Source: Candidatus Gottesmanbacteria bacterium RIFCSPHIGHO2_02_FULL_40_13
GTDB lineage: Bacteria > Patescibacteriota > Microgenomatia > 2-02-FULL-39-11
Assembly: GCA_001779235.1 (NCBI GenBank)
Contig: MFJN01000044.1
Location: forward strand, 24,112 to 56,780
DNA: 32,669 nt
Reading direction: 5' to 3'
Part shown: piece by piece, positions 24,540-31,657 of the stretch
How the letters are laid out: the number at the start of each line of letters is the position of its first letter
Numbering within the stretch: the first letter of the stretch is position 1
The notes under the pieces: model-generated
Database searches by the model: none
Seen by the model: the letters and a program-made list of their open reading frames with translations, nothing else
Told to the model about the DNA's origin: nothing
Program-made: the position numbers and the translations under genes

Positions 24540-24976
24540 TGCAGAAAAAGGAATTATTTATGGACGCTATTGATCGAATACACATACGCCTGAAGTTATT
24601 ACGATCCTATATGAAGAAGCTTTCTCGCTTTGAGCGTTTGACAGAGGAGGATCTTTTAGCAGATGAGGATCGTCGGGTGATGATAGAACGATATTTCCAG
24701 CTTGCATGCGAAGTGGTTATTGATATCGCCAATCTTCTCAATGCCGAGTTTCGATTTCGACCGGCAAATGATGCAAAAGAAAGTATTATCATCCTTGGAG
24801 AAGAAGGGGTGTTGAAGAAAGAGTTTGCCAATCAATTTGCCCCTATGGCGGGATTTCGAAATATTCTTGTCCATGACTATATCGCCATCGATTATACAAA
24901 AGTAGCAGATTATCTCAATAGCCGCCTCGGAGATTTTGAAACCTTCGCTAAAGCAGTAGCGTCCTACCTTGTATAA
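24539..24976 (+). CDS. hepT: HepT-like HEPN-domain toxin (DUF86 ribonuclease)
   Basis: A 145-aa all-helical HEPN protein of the DUF86/HepT type. The ribonuclease motif R-x4-H-x-Y is present as RNILVHDY with Arg107, His112 and Tyr114; Tyr114 is the residue expected to be AMPylated by MntA. Such toxins cut RNA when unmodified and can act in antiviral defence or growth control. The start ATG overlaps the stop of mntA. The gene ends 12 bp before the converging membrane-protein gene; the gap holds only a weak TATTC/GAATA hairpin. Toxin-antitoxin modules are uncommon in highly reduced genomes, and this one sits near a restriction-modification island. Confidence 0.88.
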   Translation: MQKKELFMDAIDRIHIRLKLLRSYMKKLSRFERLTEEDLLADEDRRVMIERYFQLACEVVIDIANLLNAEFRFRPANDAKESIIILGEEGVLKKEFANQFAPMAGFRNILVHDYIAIDYTKVADYLNSRLGDFETFAKAVASYLV

Positions 24977-24988
24977 CTTCTGTTATTC

Positions 24989-26323
24989 TCAGAATACGTT
25001 TAACTTATATTTTTTCAGAAACTCTCTTTTTAATTTAAGCTCTTCAATATTGTGATAAAGTCTACCCAACATTTCATCATTTTCACCGTTAATTAATGCT
25101 CCTCGCGCGGGGGCTAAATAATGATACTGTTTGGAAAAGTTACGGCTGCGCAGGATGGAATTAATAAATATCGCCAAAATAATTAAAAAATATAATATTT
25201 TGGCCATCTTTACTGTCTTTTTACCCTGTTTGCGCTGACTTAAAAACGTATTTTCTTTAATAATGAACAAAATTGCTAATAATGACAGCCAGAAGAGATT
25301 GGAGAATGAAACATATCTGGAACTGATCGCCTGAAGTAGTCCTAATCTGTATCGTCCTAAACTTGTCAGAAAAGCGCTCATCAAGGAATAACTACTTAAA
25401 GCGATAATCGGCATAAATAACGTTATTTTTTGTAATAATAATTTTCTTGCAATAATGATTAAATATATGAAAAATAATACTCCGGTAAGTCCGGCCACTA
25501 AGGCGCCGGCTCCGTTCATGCTGACAAGGGGCGCGCCAATAAAAGCGAATATATAAATCGTCAGCAAAAATATATTTTGCACCGAAAAATTTGCTTTAAG
25601 CGCCTCGGAGCCCGGGGAAAGATGAGTGTAAAGAAAAAAAACTAAAATCGAAAAAGCTGACCAAAAAATTAAGATTATATTTTTATTCTTTTGCTTTTTA
25701 AATTTCAGAATAATTAATCCAATAATCCAGTAAATTAACCCGTTGGCAAAAGAAAACGTAGCGACTATTCCTAAAAACATGCCTTTCAATAAATTACTCG
25801 ACTTTATTTTTCGGAGGCTTAAAATTTTAAGTCCTGTAACTACTGTAAAAAGATTTAAAAAAATCTGCACCTGCCAGCCCCACAGCCAGTTTTCCCACTG
25901 GGTCAGGGAAAATACCACCAGAGAAATCACGGGAACAAATTGCAGATAATTTTTTATCCTAAAAGCGGAAAAAATCAACTTGAATAAATAAAATAAACTG
26001 ATAAATATTCCAATCGCTAAAAGAAGATTTAAGATCAATTCGGGTAAAATCCTGTAGCCCGTCAGGTACGCCAAACCAAGCAGAATAAGACGCGGAAAAA
26101 ATGGTCTGTGCTCGTTGTGATAAGAACTGAAATCTGAAAAATTTACCTTGCTAAGATAGGATTTTTGCAGTAATCCGACAAAATCCCATTCATCCCAAAA
26201 GGGCACACCGACATAATATTTAAAGATTAATATTGTAAGAATAATGAGGGGAAGAAAAGTTACAATCCAAAATAATGCAGGTTTTAATTTCATAAAAATA
26301 GGAGCAGTGGTTTTTTGTTTCAT
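24989..26323 (-). CDS. Multi-pass membrane protein, GT-C-like glycosyltransferase candidate
   Basis: A 444-aa protein with about ten hydrophobic helices. After the first helix the external loop contains PFWDEWDFVGLL and later HNEHRPFFPRL; an acidic pair in the first external loop followed by a basic motif is the layout expected of GT-C glycosyltransferases that use polyprenyl-phosphate sugars. A short basic tail (LKLKREFLKKYK) ends it on one side of the membrane. No named family can be given with certainty. It differs from the other membrane protein at 12869-14590, which has a larger C-terminal domain. The start is taken at ATG 26323; ATG 26293, just before the first helix, is an alternative. 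It converges on hepT and stands alone on this strand. Confidence 0.6.
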   Translation of the reverse strand: MKQKTTAPIFMKLKPALFWIVTFLPLIILTILIFKYYVGVPFWDEWDFVGLLQKSYLSKVNFSDFSSYHNEHRPFFPRLILLGLAYLTGYRILPELILNLLLAIGIFISLFYLFKLIFSAFRIKNYLQFVPVISLVVFSLTQWENWLWGWQVQIFLNLFTVVTGLKILSLRKIKSSNLLKGMFLGIVATFSFANGLIYWIIGLIILKFKKQKNKNIILIFWSAFSILVFFLYTHLSPGSEALKANFSVQNIFLLTIYIFAFIGAPLVSMNGAGALVAGLTGVLFFIYLIIIARKLLLQKITLFMPIIALSSYSLMSAFLTSLGRYRLGLLQAISSRYVSFSNLFWLSLLAILFIIKENTFLSQRKQGKKTVKMAKILYFLIILAIFINSILRSRNFSKQYHYLAPARGALINGENDEMLGRLYHNIEELKLKREFLKKYKLNVF

Positions 26324-26413
26324 TATTTATTAGCGAAGTATGTACAATTTTCGAAGCATTGCATACAATCGTTCACACTAAGATGATTATCTTGAATAAT
26401 ATTCATGTCATAA

Positions 26414-26431
26414 GTATACCCATCTTACTCC
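26414..26431 (-). repeat. 18-bp repeat, copy 2 (left boundary of the restriction/LexA island)
   Basis: GTATACCCATCTTACTCC, the exact reverse complement of 15025-15042. With the copy at 30480-30497 it forms inverted repeats around the four-gene island. It is immediately followed by the inverted repeat CTGTTC/GAACAG (26431-26453). Confidence 0.8.
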
Positions 26432-26453
26432 TGTTCGTAATCTATAGGAACAG
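26431..26453. promoter_or_regulatory. Inverted repeat CTGTTC-N11-GAACAG
   Basis: Six-base arms CTGTTC (26431-26436) and GAACAG (26448-26453) form a 23-bp symmetrical site about 115 bp before the XRE gene. It could be an operator or the stem of the repeat end. GTTC/GAAC arms occur in some LexA boxes, but the spacing does not match a known one, so binding is speculative. Confidence 0.3.
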
Positions 26454-26510
26454 TAAAACGAATTCGAAAGACAAAAAGAAGGAAAAGACCCCGCAGAAAT
26501 TTCTGTATTT

Positions 26511-26554
26511 ATATTCCATTTTGGCATATTCTATTTTGGAATATAACATACAAT
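26511..26554 (+). promoter_or_regulatory. Candidate promoter/operator of the XRE gene
   Basis: Two direct repeats, ATTTTGGCATAT (26518-26529) and ATTTTGGAATAT (26533-26544), are set 15 bp apart. An inverted pair, ATATTCC (26511-26517) and GGAATAT (26538-26544), spans them. Possible -10 boxes are TATAAC (26542-26547) and TACAAT (26549-26554), so a protein bound to the repeats would cover the promoter. This is the layout expected for autoregulation by the small XRE protein encoded next. Confidence 0.45.
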
Positions 26555-26568
26555 AAGTTAAGAAGATT

Positions 26569-26790
26569 ATGTCCAAAGCTATATACACAAAAGAACATAA
26601 ACATCTGATCGAAAAGCTAAAATCAGCAAGACTGTCAGCCAAACTTGATCAGAAAACTGCGGCAAAACTGCTGAACAAGTCTCAGTCCTATATTTCAAAA
26701 ATGGAATCCGGACAGCGCAGGGTTGATATAGTCCAGTTGAAAAGCCTTGCTGATATTTATAAAAAATCAATTGACTATTTTCTAAACTAG
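26569..26790 (+). CDS. XRE-family HTH regulator (restriction controller-like)
   Basis: A 73-aa Cro/CI-type helix-turn-helix protein with nothing else attached. The DNA-binding unit covers about residues 12-68, with the turn and recognition helix in KTAAKLLNKSQSYISKMESG. Its size is typical of the controller (C) proteins of type II restriction systems, which delay endonuclease expression until methylation is established. It lies directly upstream of the nuclease gene, with its TAG at 26788-26790 and the nuclease ATG at 26796. Direct and inverted repeats overlapping its promoter are candidate operator sites. A role as C protein is inferred from position and size. Confidence 0.85.
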   Translation: MSKAIYTKEHKHLIEKLKSARLSAKLDQKTAAKLLNKSQSYISKMESGQRRVDIVQLKSLADIYKKSIDYFLN

Positions 26791-26795
26791 TGTAT

Positions 26796-27968
26796 ATGGC
26801 AAAAAAAGATTTTATCCTTCAAGGATTTACTGAACGTACGCATACAAAAGCAATTCTGCGTTTATTTGATATTAAAAACGTTGAAGAAGTCATTCTGAGC
26901 GTTGCTTTCGTAACTGAAGACGGAGTTCGCTTAATAGAAAGCAAGTTACACAAATACGCAAACAAAACGAAAGTATTTTCAGGTATTAGAAATGATATAA
27001 CGTCTCGTCAAGGACTAAGTCGACTATTAGGATTAGGGGTTTCTGTATACGCTGTAGATACAGGAGCTCGCAATATTGTTTTTCATCCAAAACTATACTT
27101 AGTACGAGGAAGTGAACAAGCTCGATTACTTATTGGCAGTGCTAATTTAACGCTTGGTGGTCTAAACAATAATATCGAGGCTAGCCTAATTCTAGATCTG
27201 GATCTTGATAATTTCTCTGACAGAAAGTTTGTATCAAAAATTGTAAATCAACTTCTTAAGCTACCAGGTTTATATAATGACCATGTTTTCTTGATTGAAT
27301 CCGAGCCTCAACTGCTCGCTTTACAAACAAGCGGACGGCTACTTGATGAATCAGAAGCCTCACCGCCACACCCAACCACCACGGCTTTCGCACCTTCAAC
27401 AGATCTGATTCCACGTATTAAACTAAAAGTTTTACCATTACATCGATCGTCTCGTCGCGCAAAAGCTCAACCCACTACTCATCGTAGGATCAGTGGAACC
27501 CCTCAAACTCAAAAACAGTCACAAGTCTCAACTAATCTAGAACTTGTATGGCAAAGCAAGCCCTTAACCGAACGTGATCTTAATATTCCCAAAGAGAGAG
27601 GTACACACGCCACTGGTTCAATCAACTTAGACAAAGGGCTTCTTGAAGATAATATAGACCACAGACATTATTTTCGTGATGCGGTCTTTGCTCATCTCCA
27701 ATGGGAGCCTCGACAATCAGGTACGGTAGAAGAAACTGAAGTTCGTTTTCAGTTGGTTATTAAAGGAATCTATTATGGTGAATTTCCACTACAAATACGG
27801 CATAGCACAGACACAAATAGTGAAACTTATAAACAACACAATGCTATGACTCGATTAAGCTGGGGATCAATTGGAGACCATGTGAAACGAAAAGACTTAC
27901 TGAGTCGCACTTTGTCACTCTTTAGAGACGAAACTGATCCGAAAAGATTTATACTCGAAATTGATTAA
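26796..27968 (+). CDS. PLD-family restriction endonuclease (NgoFVII/BfiI-like)
   Basis: A 390-aa protein (ATG 26796; a GTG two codons upstream is less likely). The N-terminal half is a phospholipase D-type nuclease domain with one HxK...N motif: His97 and Lys99 in FHPKLYLV, followed by Ser115 and Asn117 in IGSANLTLGG. One motif per chain implies a dimer, as in the metal-independent restriction enzyme BfiI. A Pro/Thr/Arg-rich linker (about 185-245) leads to a C-terminal domain (about 250-390) starting LELVWQSKPLTERDLNIP, which resembles the B3-like DNA-recognition part of NgoFVII-type enzymes. It converges on the adenine methyltransferase gene with a 4-bp overlap of the 3' ends. The recognition site cannot be predicted. 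The restriction role is inferred from domain pairing and the neighbouring methyltransferase. Confidence 0.82.
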   Translation: MAKKDFILQGFTERTHTKAILRLFDIKNVEEVILSVAFVTEDGVRLIESKLHKYANKTKVFSGIRNDITSRQGLSRLLGLGVSVYAVDTGARNIVFHPKLYLVRGSEQARLLIGSANLTLGGLNNNIEASLILDLDLDNFSDRKFVSKIVNQLLKLPGLYNDHVFLIESEPQLLALQTSGRLLDESEASPPHPTTTAFAPSTDLIPRIKLKVLPLHRSSRRAKAQPTTHRRISGTPQTQKQSQVSTNLELVWQSKPLTERDLNIPKERGTHATGSINLDKGLLEDNIDHRHYFRDAVFAHLQWEPRQSGTVEETEVRFQLVIKGIYYGEFPLQIRHSTDTNSETYKQHNAMTRLSWGSIGDHVKRKDLLSRTLSLFRDETDPKRFILEID

Positions 27969-29605
27969 TTAATTCCTACATCGGTTGATATTCTCTGTCT
28001 TCTGTCATGAAGTTTTTGCCAATTATTTAACAACTGTTGTTGATCTGATAAACTTATCCTCAACGCTTTTAAAACAGCATGATCCTGCTTTTCTAAAACC
28101 TCTCTGGCCGATAATGTTTTGACAGCCGTATCTAGATTAGCAAGATTTACGGTTAGTTTCTTTGGCAATGGAATAAGCAACTTTTCAATCTCAGAAGGAA
28201 CCAGCTCTAGCACCCCTCCTCCATAGTGTCTTCCTTCTAATTCTGCACTTAATGCAGTCAATGAGTTTAGAAAAAAACCAACTAGTTGTTTACTGGCTTT
28301 ATTGTGAACACGAATTCTGTAGGCTGTATCAGTAGTGAATGCTCCAATTTTATTAAATATTAAGCGAGGAATATCATGAGATCTTTTTAACATCCCTATC
28401 TCTGTTGCGTAAACGGACGGCACGGAATACCAAGGACTTCGAACACTACATTTATAGCGTAAATGGAGACCTTGTTCTTCTCCATACTGGATATATTTTT
28501 TAGCGATGGAATTGTTTGTTGGTTTATTAGAAAACCATATTAAGTTAGTTGGTTTTCCGTTTTTTCTATTTTCTTGATGCTGTCGTTCATCATAAATGAT
28601 GCCATGACAATGATCACTTCGTCCAAACATTGGATGAGCCCATTTTGATAGGTCATATTTTTGAACTGTTTCATCGGAAACAAGAAAATAGTCATTTGCT
28701 CCAGTCACAATGCCAACATCAACTTCCGCGATATCATTAAAACGATATATATCTGGATGCTCAGCAAGTCGATCTATTAAGTTACGGGTTGATAGGTCTA
28801 ACAGAGCATAGGTCCATTTTCCAGCTACAGTTCTACCATTTAATGATTTAGGAGAAGAAAAAATAATGTCGGGATCTATATCAAGAAATTCTTTTTGTTT
28901 GACAGGATAAATACCAACGCCCTCAGCTTTAGCACTAGTACTGCTTCTTTTTTCCGCGAGAAGTAGTACTGCCCCCTGAAGAGTATTTTTAAACCAAAGC
29001 TCCTCTGGATCGATGATCACTAACCTTTTGCATTCTCTTCCAAGATATGTCCGGAGAGATTGAGCATGAATAATATGAATAATTTCTGCTGGAACCACCA
29101 TTGCTAATCGACCTCCAGGTCGCAACATTGCTAAAGAAGCTAGAACAAATGGAACCCATGCATTCGTGTGCTTGGTAAAGGATAAATTAAGTTCATTAAA
29201 AATTTCCTCTGATCTTTGTTGAAACTCTTTTGGAAGATATTGATATCTAATGAAAGGTGGATTACCAACTACTGCGTCATAAGATAGTTTATTATTTCGA
29301 ATATTATTTAGTGACCACTTAAGAAAATCGCCTATTTGTATATCTATATGAGCAGAAATATTTTTTGCTCTTATTTGGGCTTTTTTGGCTTCATTTTCAT
29401 TAATTTCAAAACCCAATACAGAAACACCTTTCATTCCATGAACTTTATCAATAGCTTCAAAAAAAATACCGTCTCCACAACTAGGCTCAAGGATAGTTCT
29501 CGGTTTTATACTTCTAACCCACTTTGTTAAAAAAACCGCTAGATCAAAGGGTGTATAATAACCTCCACGTAATTTTTGTTCGCTCTCGTTTATTTTAAAA
29601 TTCAT
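27965..29605 (-). CDS. N6-adenine DNA methyltransferase, gamma class (Eco57I/TaqI-like)
   Basis: A 546-aa DNA methyltransferase. Motif X-like YYTPFDLAVFL (residues 16-26), the SAM-binding motif I EPSCGDG (40-46), an acidic motif II in FEINENE, and the catalytic motif IV NPPF (115-118) appear in the order of gamma-class N6-adenine enzymes. The C-terminal half is the presumed target-recognition region, ending in a helical segment with SLSDQQQLLNNWQKLHDRR. It is long enough to bind DNA alone and lacks the extra nuclease domain of type IIG fusions. It is encoded 15 bp after lexA on the same strand, so both probably share the lexA promoter, and it converges on the PLD-family nuclease gene. The pairing makes a type II-like restriction-modification system likely. 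Confidence 0.9.
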   Translation of the reverse strand: MNFKINESEQKLRGGYYTPFDLAVFLTKWVRSIKPRTILEPSCGDGIFFEAIDKVHGMKGVSVLGFEINENEAKKAQIRAKNISAHIDIQIGDFLKWSLNNIRNNKLSYDAVVGNPPFIRYQYLPKEFQQRSEEIFNELNLSFTKHTNAWVPFVLASLAMLRPGGRLAMVVPAEIIHIIHAQSLRTYLGRECKRLVIIDPEELWFKNTLQGAVLLLAEKRSSTSAKAEGVGIYPVKQKEFLDIDPDIIFSSPKSLNGRTVAGKWTYALLDLSTRNLIDRLAEHPDIYRFNDIAEVDVGIVTGANDYFLVSDETVQKYDLSKWAHPMFGRSDHCHGIIYDERQHQENRKNGKPTNLIWFSNKPTNNSIAKKYIQYGEEQGLHLRYKCSVRSPWYSVPSVYATEIGMLKRSHDIPRLIFNKIGAFTTDTAYRIRVHNKASKQLVGFFLNSLTALSAELEGRHYGGGVLELVPSEIEKLLIPLPKKLTVNLANLDTAVKTLSAREVLEKQDHAVLKALRISLSDQQQLLNNWQKLHDRRQRISTDVGIN

Positions 29606-29620
29606 AACAATAAATTTATA

Positions 29621-30205
29621 TTAATCTCCTCTTCTTATTAAACCACAAAACTTGCCGCGAATCTCGAGCTCTTTTGGATAGATATTGATTATCGATTTAT
29701 TTCGAGGCTCTAGATAGACTTTTCCATTTCTATTGCGATAAACTTTTAGTGTTGCGCCTTTTTCTGTAACTGCAACCACCCTGTCACCATCTTCTGCAGT
29801 TTTCTGATGTCTAACAACGATAATATCCCCATCAAGAATATTATCATCCTTCATGCTCGTCCCTAGTACTTCAAGAGCATAATAATCGCCTTTTCTGCTT
29901 ATCATAGACAATGGAACGTCGATTGGCTCCGGATTTTCAATCGGCTCTATTGGAATGCCTGCGGCGATGACGCCAAGCTTGAAGATGCGTCCAAATTGTC
30001 GAATTGTTGTGCTGATTCCGCGCGCTATGTTATCGGTTTTCTGGAGAAATCCCCTCGTTTCAAGCTCTTCTACGAAATGCTGGGCGGTACTGACGGACTT
30101 TCGAAAATGTCTCGCTATCTCATGAAGCGACGGAGAATAACCATTGTCTTTAACGAAAATCTTGATGAAGTCCAGTACTTGTTTTTGCTTCGGCGTTATT
30201 ACCAT
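29621..30205 (-). CDS. lexA: LexA repressor (S24 peptidase)
   Basis: A complete 194-aa LexA. The N-terminal winged helix (about 1-65) has KQVLDFIKIFVKDNGYSPSL and a recognition helix around SVSTAQHFVEEL. The C-terminal S24 domain has the self-cleavage site Ala82-Gly83, the catalytic Ser117 in GTSM and Lys154 in GATLKVY, spaced as in E. coli LexA (84-85, 119, 156). It should therefore cleave itself on RecA activation after DNA damage. The first residue of the usual GDSM is kept, but Asp is Thr. It heads a two-gene unit with the adenine methyltransferase. It could be the host's SOS regulator or a dedicated regulator of the island; the position inside the repeat-bounded island favours the second. 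No classical SOS box was found upstream. Confidence 0.93.
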   Translation of the reverse strand: MVITPKQKQVLDFIKIFVKDNGYSPSLHEIARHFRKSVSTAQHFVEELETRGFLQKTDNIARGISTTIRQFGRIFKLGVIAAGIPIEPIENPEPIDVPLSMISRKGDYYALEVLGTSMKDDNILDGDIIVVRHQKTAEDGDRVVAVTEKGATLKVYRNRNGKVYLEPRNKSIINIYPKELEIRGKFCGLIRRGD

Positions 30206-30243
30206 AGATGTATTGACTTTTATTCGTGTTTGCTCTATTATTA

Positions 30244-30272
30244 ATTTATTACTTTTTTATGACTATTGTCAA
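30244..30272 (-). promoter_or_regulatory. Probable promoter for lexA and the methyltransferase
   Basis: On the minus strand a perfect TTGACA (30272-30267) is followed after 17 nt by ATAAAT (30249-30244), or after 18 nt by TAAATT. The start would fall near 30237, about 32 nt before the lexA ATG. No recognisable LexA box (CTGT-N8-ACAG, GAAC-N4-GTTC or GTTC-N7-GTTC) overlaps it. Confidence 0.5.
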
Positions 30273-30319
30273 GAAGTAAAAAATCTGAGATTACCCCAGT
30301 TTAGCTTCAAAACACCCAT

Positions 30320-30456
30320 GTCATTGCAAGCACATTCGACAAGCTCAGTGTAAACTCCGCGAAGCCAAGTACCGTCCGGTACCTGGCGAAGCAATCTCTT
30401 TTTTCCTGATGGGATTGCCACGTCTCCCGATGTGACATCGGGGTCCTCGCAATGAC
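30320..30456. repeat. Dispersed palindromic repeat, copy C
   Basis: A 137-bp element with inverted ends GTCATTGCAAGC and CCTCGCAATGAC (10 of 12 complementary). It includes TTCGACAAGCTCAG (30335-30348), shared with the copy in infB, and the palindromes GTACCGTCCGGTAC and CCCGATGTGACATCGGG. It lies just inside the right 18-bp boundary repeat. Together with the lexA promoter it fills the gap of about 330 bp between lexA and the Lon-like gene. Confidence 0.8.
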
Positions 30457-30479
30457 AACCACAAAGTGGGGTAAGGTCA

Positions 30480-30497
30480 GGAGTAAGATGAGTATAC
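30480..30497 (+). repeat. 18-bp repeat, copy 3 (right boundary of the restriction/LexA island)
   Basis: GGAGTAAGATGAGTATAC matches 17 of 18 positions of 15025-15042 and is inverted relative to 26414-26431. It ends 35 bp before the Lon-like gene and overlaps the place where a -35 for that gene would lie. Confidence 0.8.
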
Positions 30498-30514
30498 AAG
30501 CTTATGTAAGTACT

Positions 30515-30522
30515 GATATAAT
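30515..30522 (+). promoter_or_regulatory. Extended -10 for the Lon-like gene
   Basis: TGATATAAT: TATAAT at 30517-30522 preceded by TG at 30514-30515. The ATG at 30533 lies 10 nt after it, so the mRNA would have a leader of only a few bases. This supports 30533 over the upstream in-frame ATGs at 30452 and 30488, which fall in repeat sequences. Confidence 0.5.
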
Positions 30523-30532
30523 TTTAGATATC

Positions 30533-31609
30533 ATGAATAATACTGCCCAGCCTCAGGAATTGATAGAGTTGACTAAGCTTCAGGAGAAGCTAACCGGTGC
30601 TTCTCTGCCTGATGATCTGCGGGATAAGGCTACAGCAATGATTGTACAGGCTTCCCTCAGTTATAAGTATAACGGCCAGCTGTCTGGTTTTGAACAGGCA
30701 GCCAAATATATTGACTGGATAGTCAATATCCCTTGGATGAAAAGAAGCAGTGATCTTTTGGATATTGTACAGGCAAAACAGGTGCTCGATAAATATCATT
30801 ACGGCTTGGAACAGATTAAAGACAGAATTTTGGAATATCTATCAGTCATGAAGCTCAATCTTACTCAAACAAATCAGGACAAAAATGTTCACAATTTCAT
30901 GCGGGCGCCTATTCTTTTTTTTGTAGGGTTAGTCGGCACCGGAAAAACGACTATTGCCGCCTCGATTGCCCAGGCTATGCAGAGAACCTTTGTCAGAATC
31001 CCTTTTGGAGGTATGGGATCAGCTCTTGATTTGAGGGGACAATCCAGAATCCATCCCGACGCCGAAGTAGGTCAGTTAATTAAGGCTCTGAAACGAGCCG
31101 GCACTAAAAATCCTGTTATCCTACTTGATGAAATTGACCGCGTCGCCGACCATGCCAGAGCTGATATTATGGGAGTCCTCATTGAGATTCTTGACCCTGA
31201 ACAAAATGCGGCCTTTGTCGATCACTTTATTGATTATCCTTTTGATCTTTCGGAGGTACTGTTTATCGCCACGGCAAACAATACAACCAATGTTTCAACA
31301 GCCGTCATGGACAGGCTGGAACCAATTCAAATGCCATCCTATAATGATGAAGAAAAAATTGTTATCGGAAAGAGTTATGTTTTTCCTAAAGTAATAGTAA
31401 ATTCCGGATTAAACGGTTCACAGCTTCAGATAGATGACGAAGTCTGGTCTTTGATTGTCAGACCTTTAGGATTTGATTCGGGCATCCGGACTCTTGAGCG
31501 GACAATTAACGGCATCTGCCGTAAAGTTGCCAGGATGATTGTGGAAAATAAAGGCAACAGTTTTCATATAACAGGCGAAAACATCAAACAATTCTTACCA
31601 AAATGGTGA
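30533..31609 (+). CDS. Lon-type AAA+ ATPase lacking the protease domain
   Basis: From ATG 30533 the product is 358 aa. It matches the middle of Lon: the helical part with IPWMKRSSDLLDI and AKQVLDKYHYGLEQIKDRIL (62-103), Walker A GLVGTGKTT (132-140), Walker B VILLDEID (195-202), the LDPEQNAAFVDHFIDYPFDL block (220-239), sensor 1 ATANN (246-250) and the sensor 2 region GIRTLERTINGICRK near the C-terminus. The usual N-terminal substrate domain is missing, as is the C-terminal S16 protease domain with its Ser-Lys dyad. The end is clean: a stop, then a strong terminator 5 bp later, with no trace of a frameshifted protease. The Walker A loop is GLVGTGKT, not GPPGVGKT. It may act as an unfoldase or chaperone alone or with a separate partner; this is inference. 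RNase J follows. Confidence 0.85.
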   Translation: MNNTAQPQELIELTKLQEKLTGASLPDDLRDKATAMIVQASLSYKYNGQLSGFEQAAKYIDWIVNIPWMKRSSDLLDIVQAKQVLDKYHYGLEQIKDRILEYLSVMKLNLTQTNQDKNVHNFMRAPILFFVGLVGTGKTTIAASIAQAMQRTFVRIPFGGMGSALDLRGQSRIHPDAEVGQLIKALKRAGTKNPVILLDEIDRVADHARADIMGVLIEILDPEQNAAFVDHFIDYPFDLSEVLFIATANNTTNVSTAVMDRLEPIQMPSYNDEEKIVIGKSYVFPKVIVNSGLNGSQLQIDDEVWSLIVRPLGFDSGIRTLERTINGICRKVARMIVENKGNSFHITGENIKQFLPKW

Positions 31610-31614
31610 AGACT

Positions 31615-31641
31615 CCCCGGACTGAAGTCCGGGGCTTCTTT
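31615..31641 (+). terminator. Intrinsic terminator after the Lon-like gene
   Basis: CCCCGGAC pairs perfectly with GTCCGGGG around the loop TGAA and is followed by CTTCTTT. It begins 5 nt after the stop codon. Confidence 0.85.
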
Positions 31642-31657
31642 AAGGTAGAGTCTGAAA

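Noticed and set aside
29621-30205. Prophage origin of the LexA/S24 protein
   Set aside because: No phage structural, integrase or replication genes are nearby, and spacing of the cleavage and catalytic residues is that of cellular LexA.
30206-30330. LexA (SOS) box upstream of lexA
   Set aside because: None of the common box types (CTGT-N8-ACAG, GAAC-N4-GTTC, GTTC-N7-GTTC) could be found; a lineage-specific operator cannot be excluded.
30452-30532. Upstream ATGs (30452, 30488) for the Lon-like ATPase
   Set aside because: They lie in the dispersed repeat and in the 18-bp repeat, and the extended -10 at 30517-30522 is downstream of both. Kept as a possibility only for the 30488 codon.
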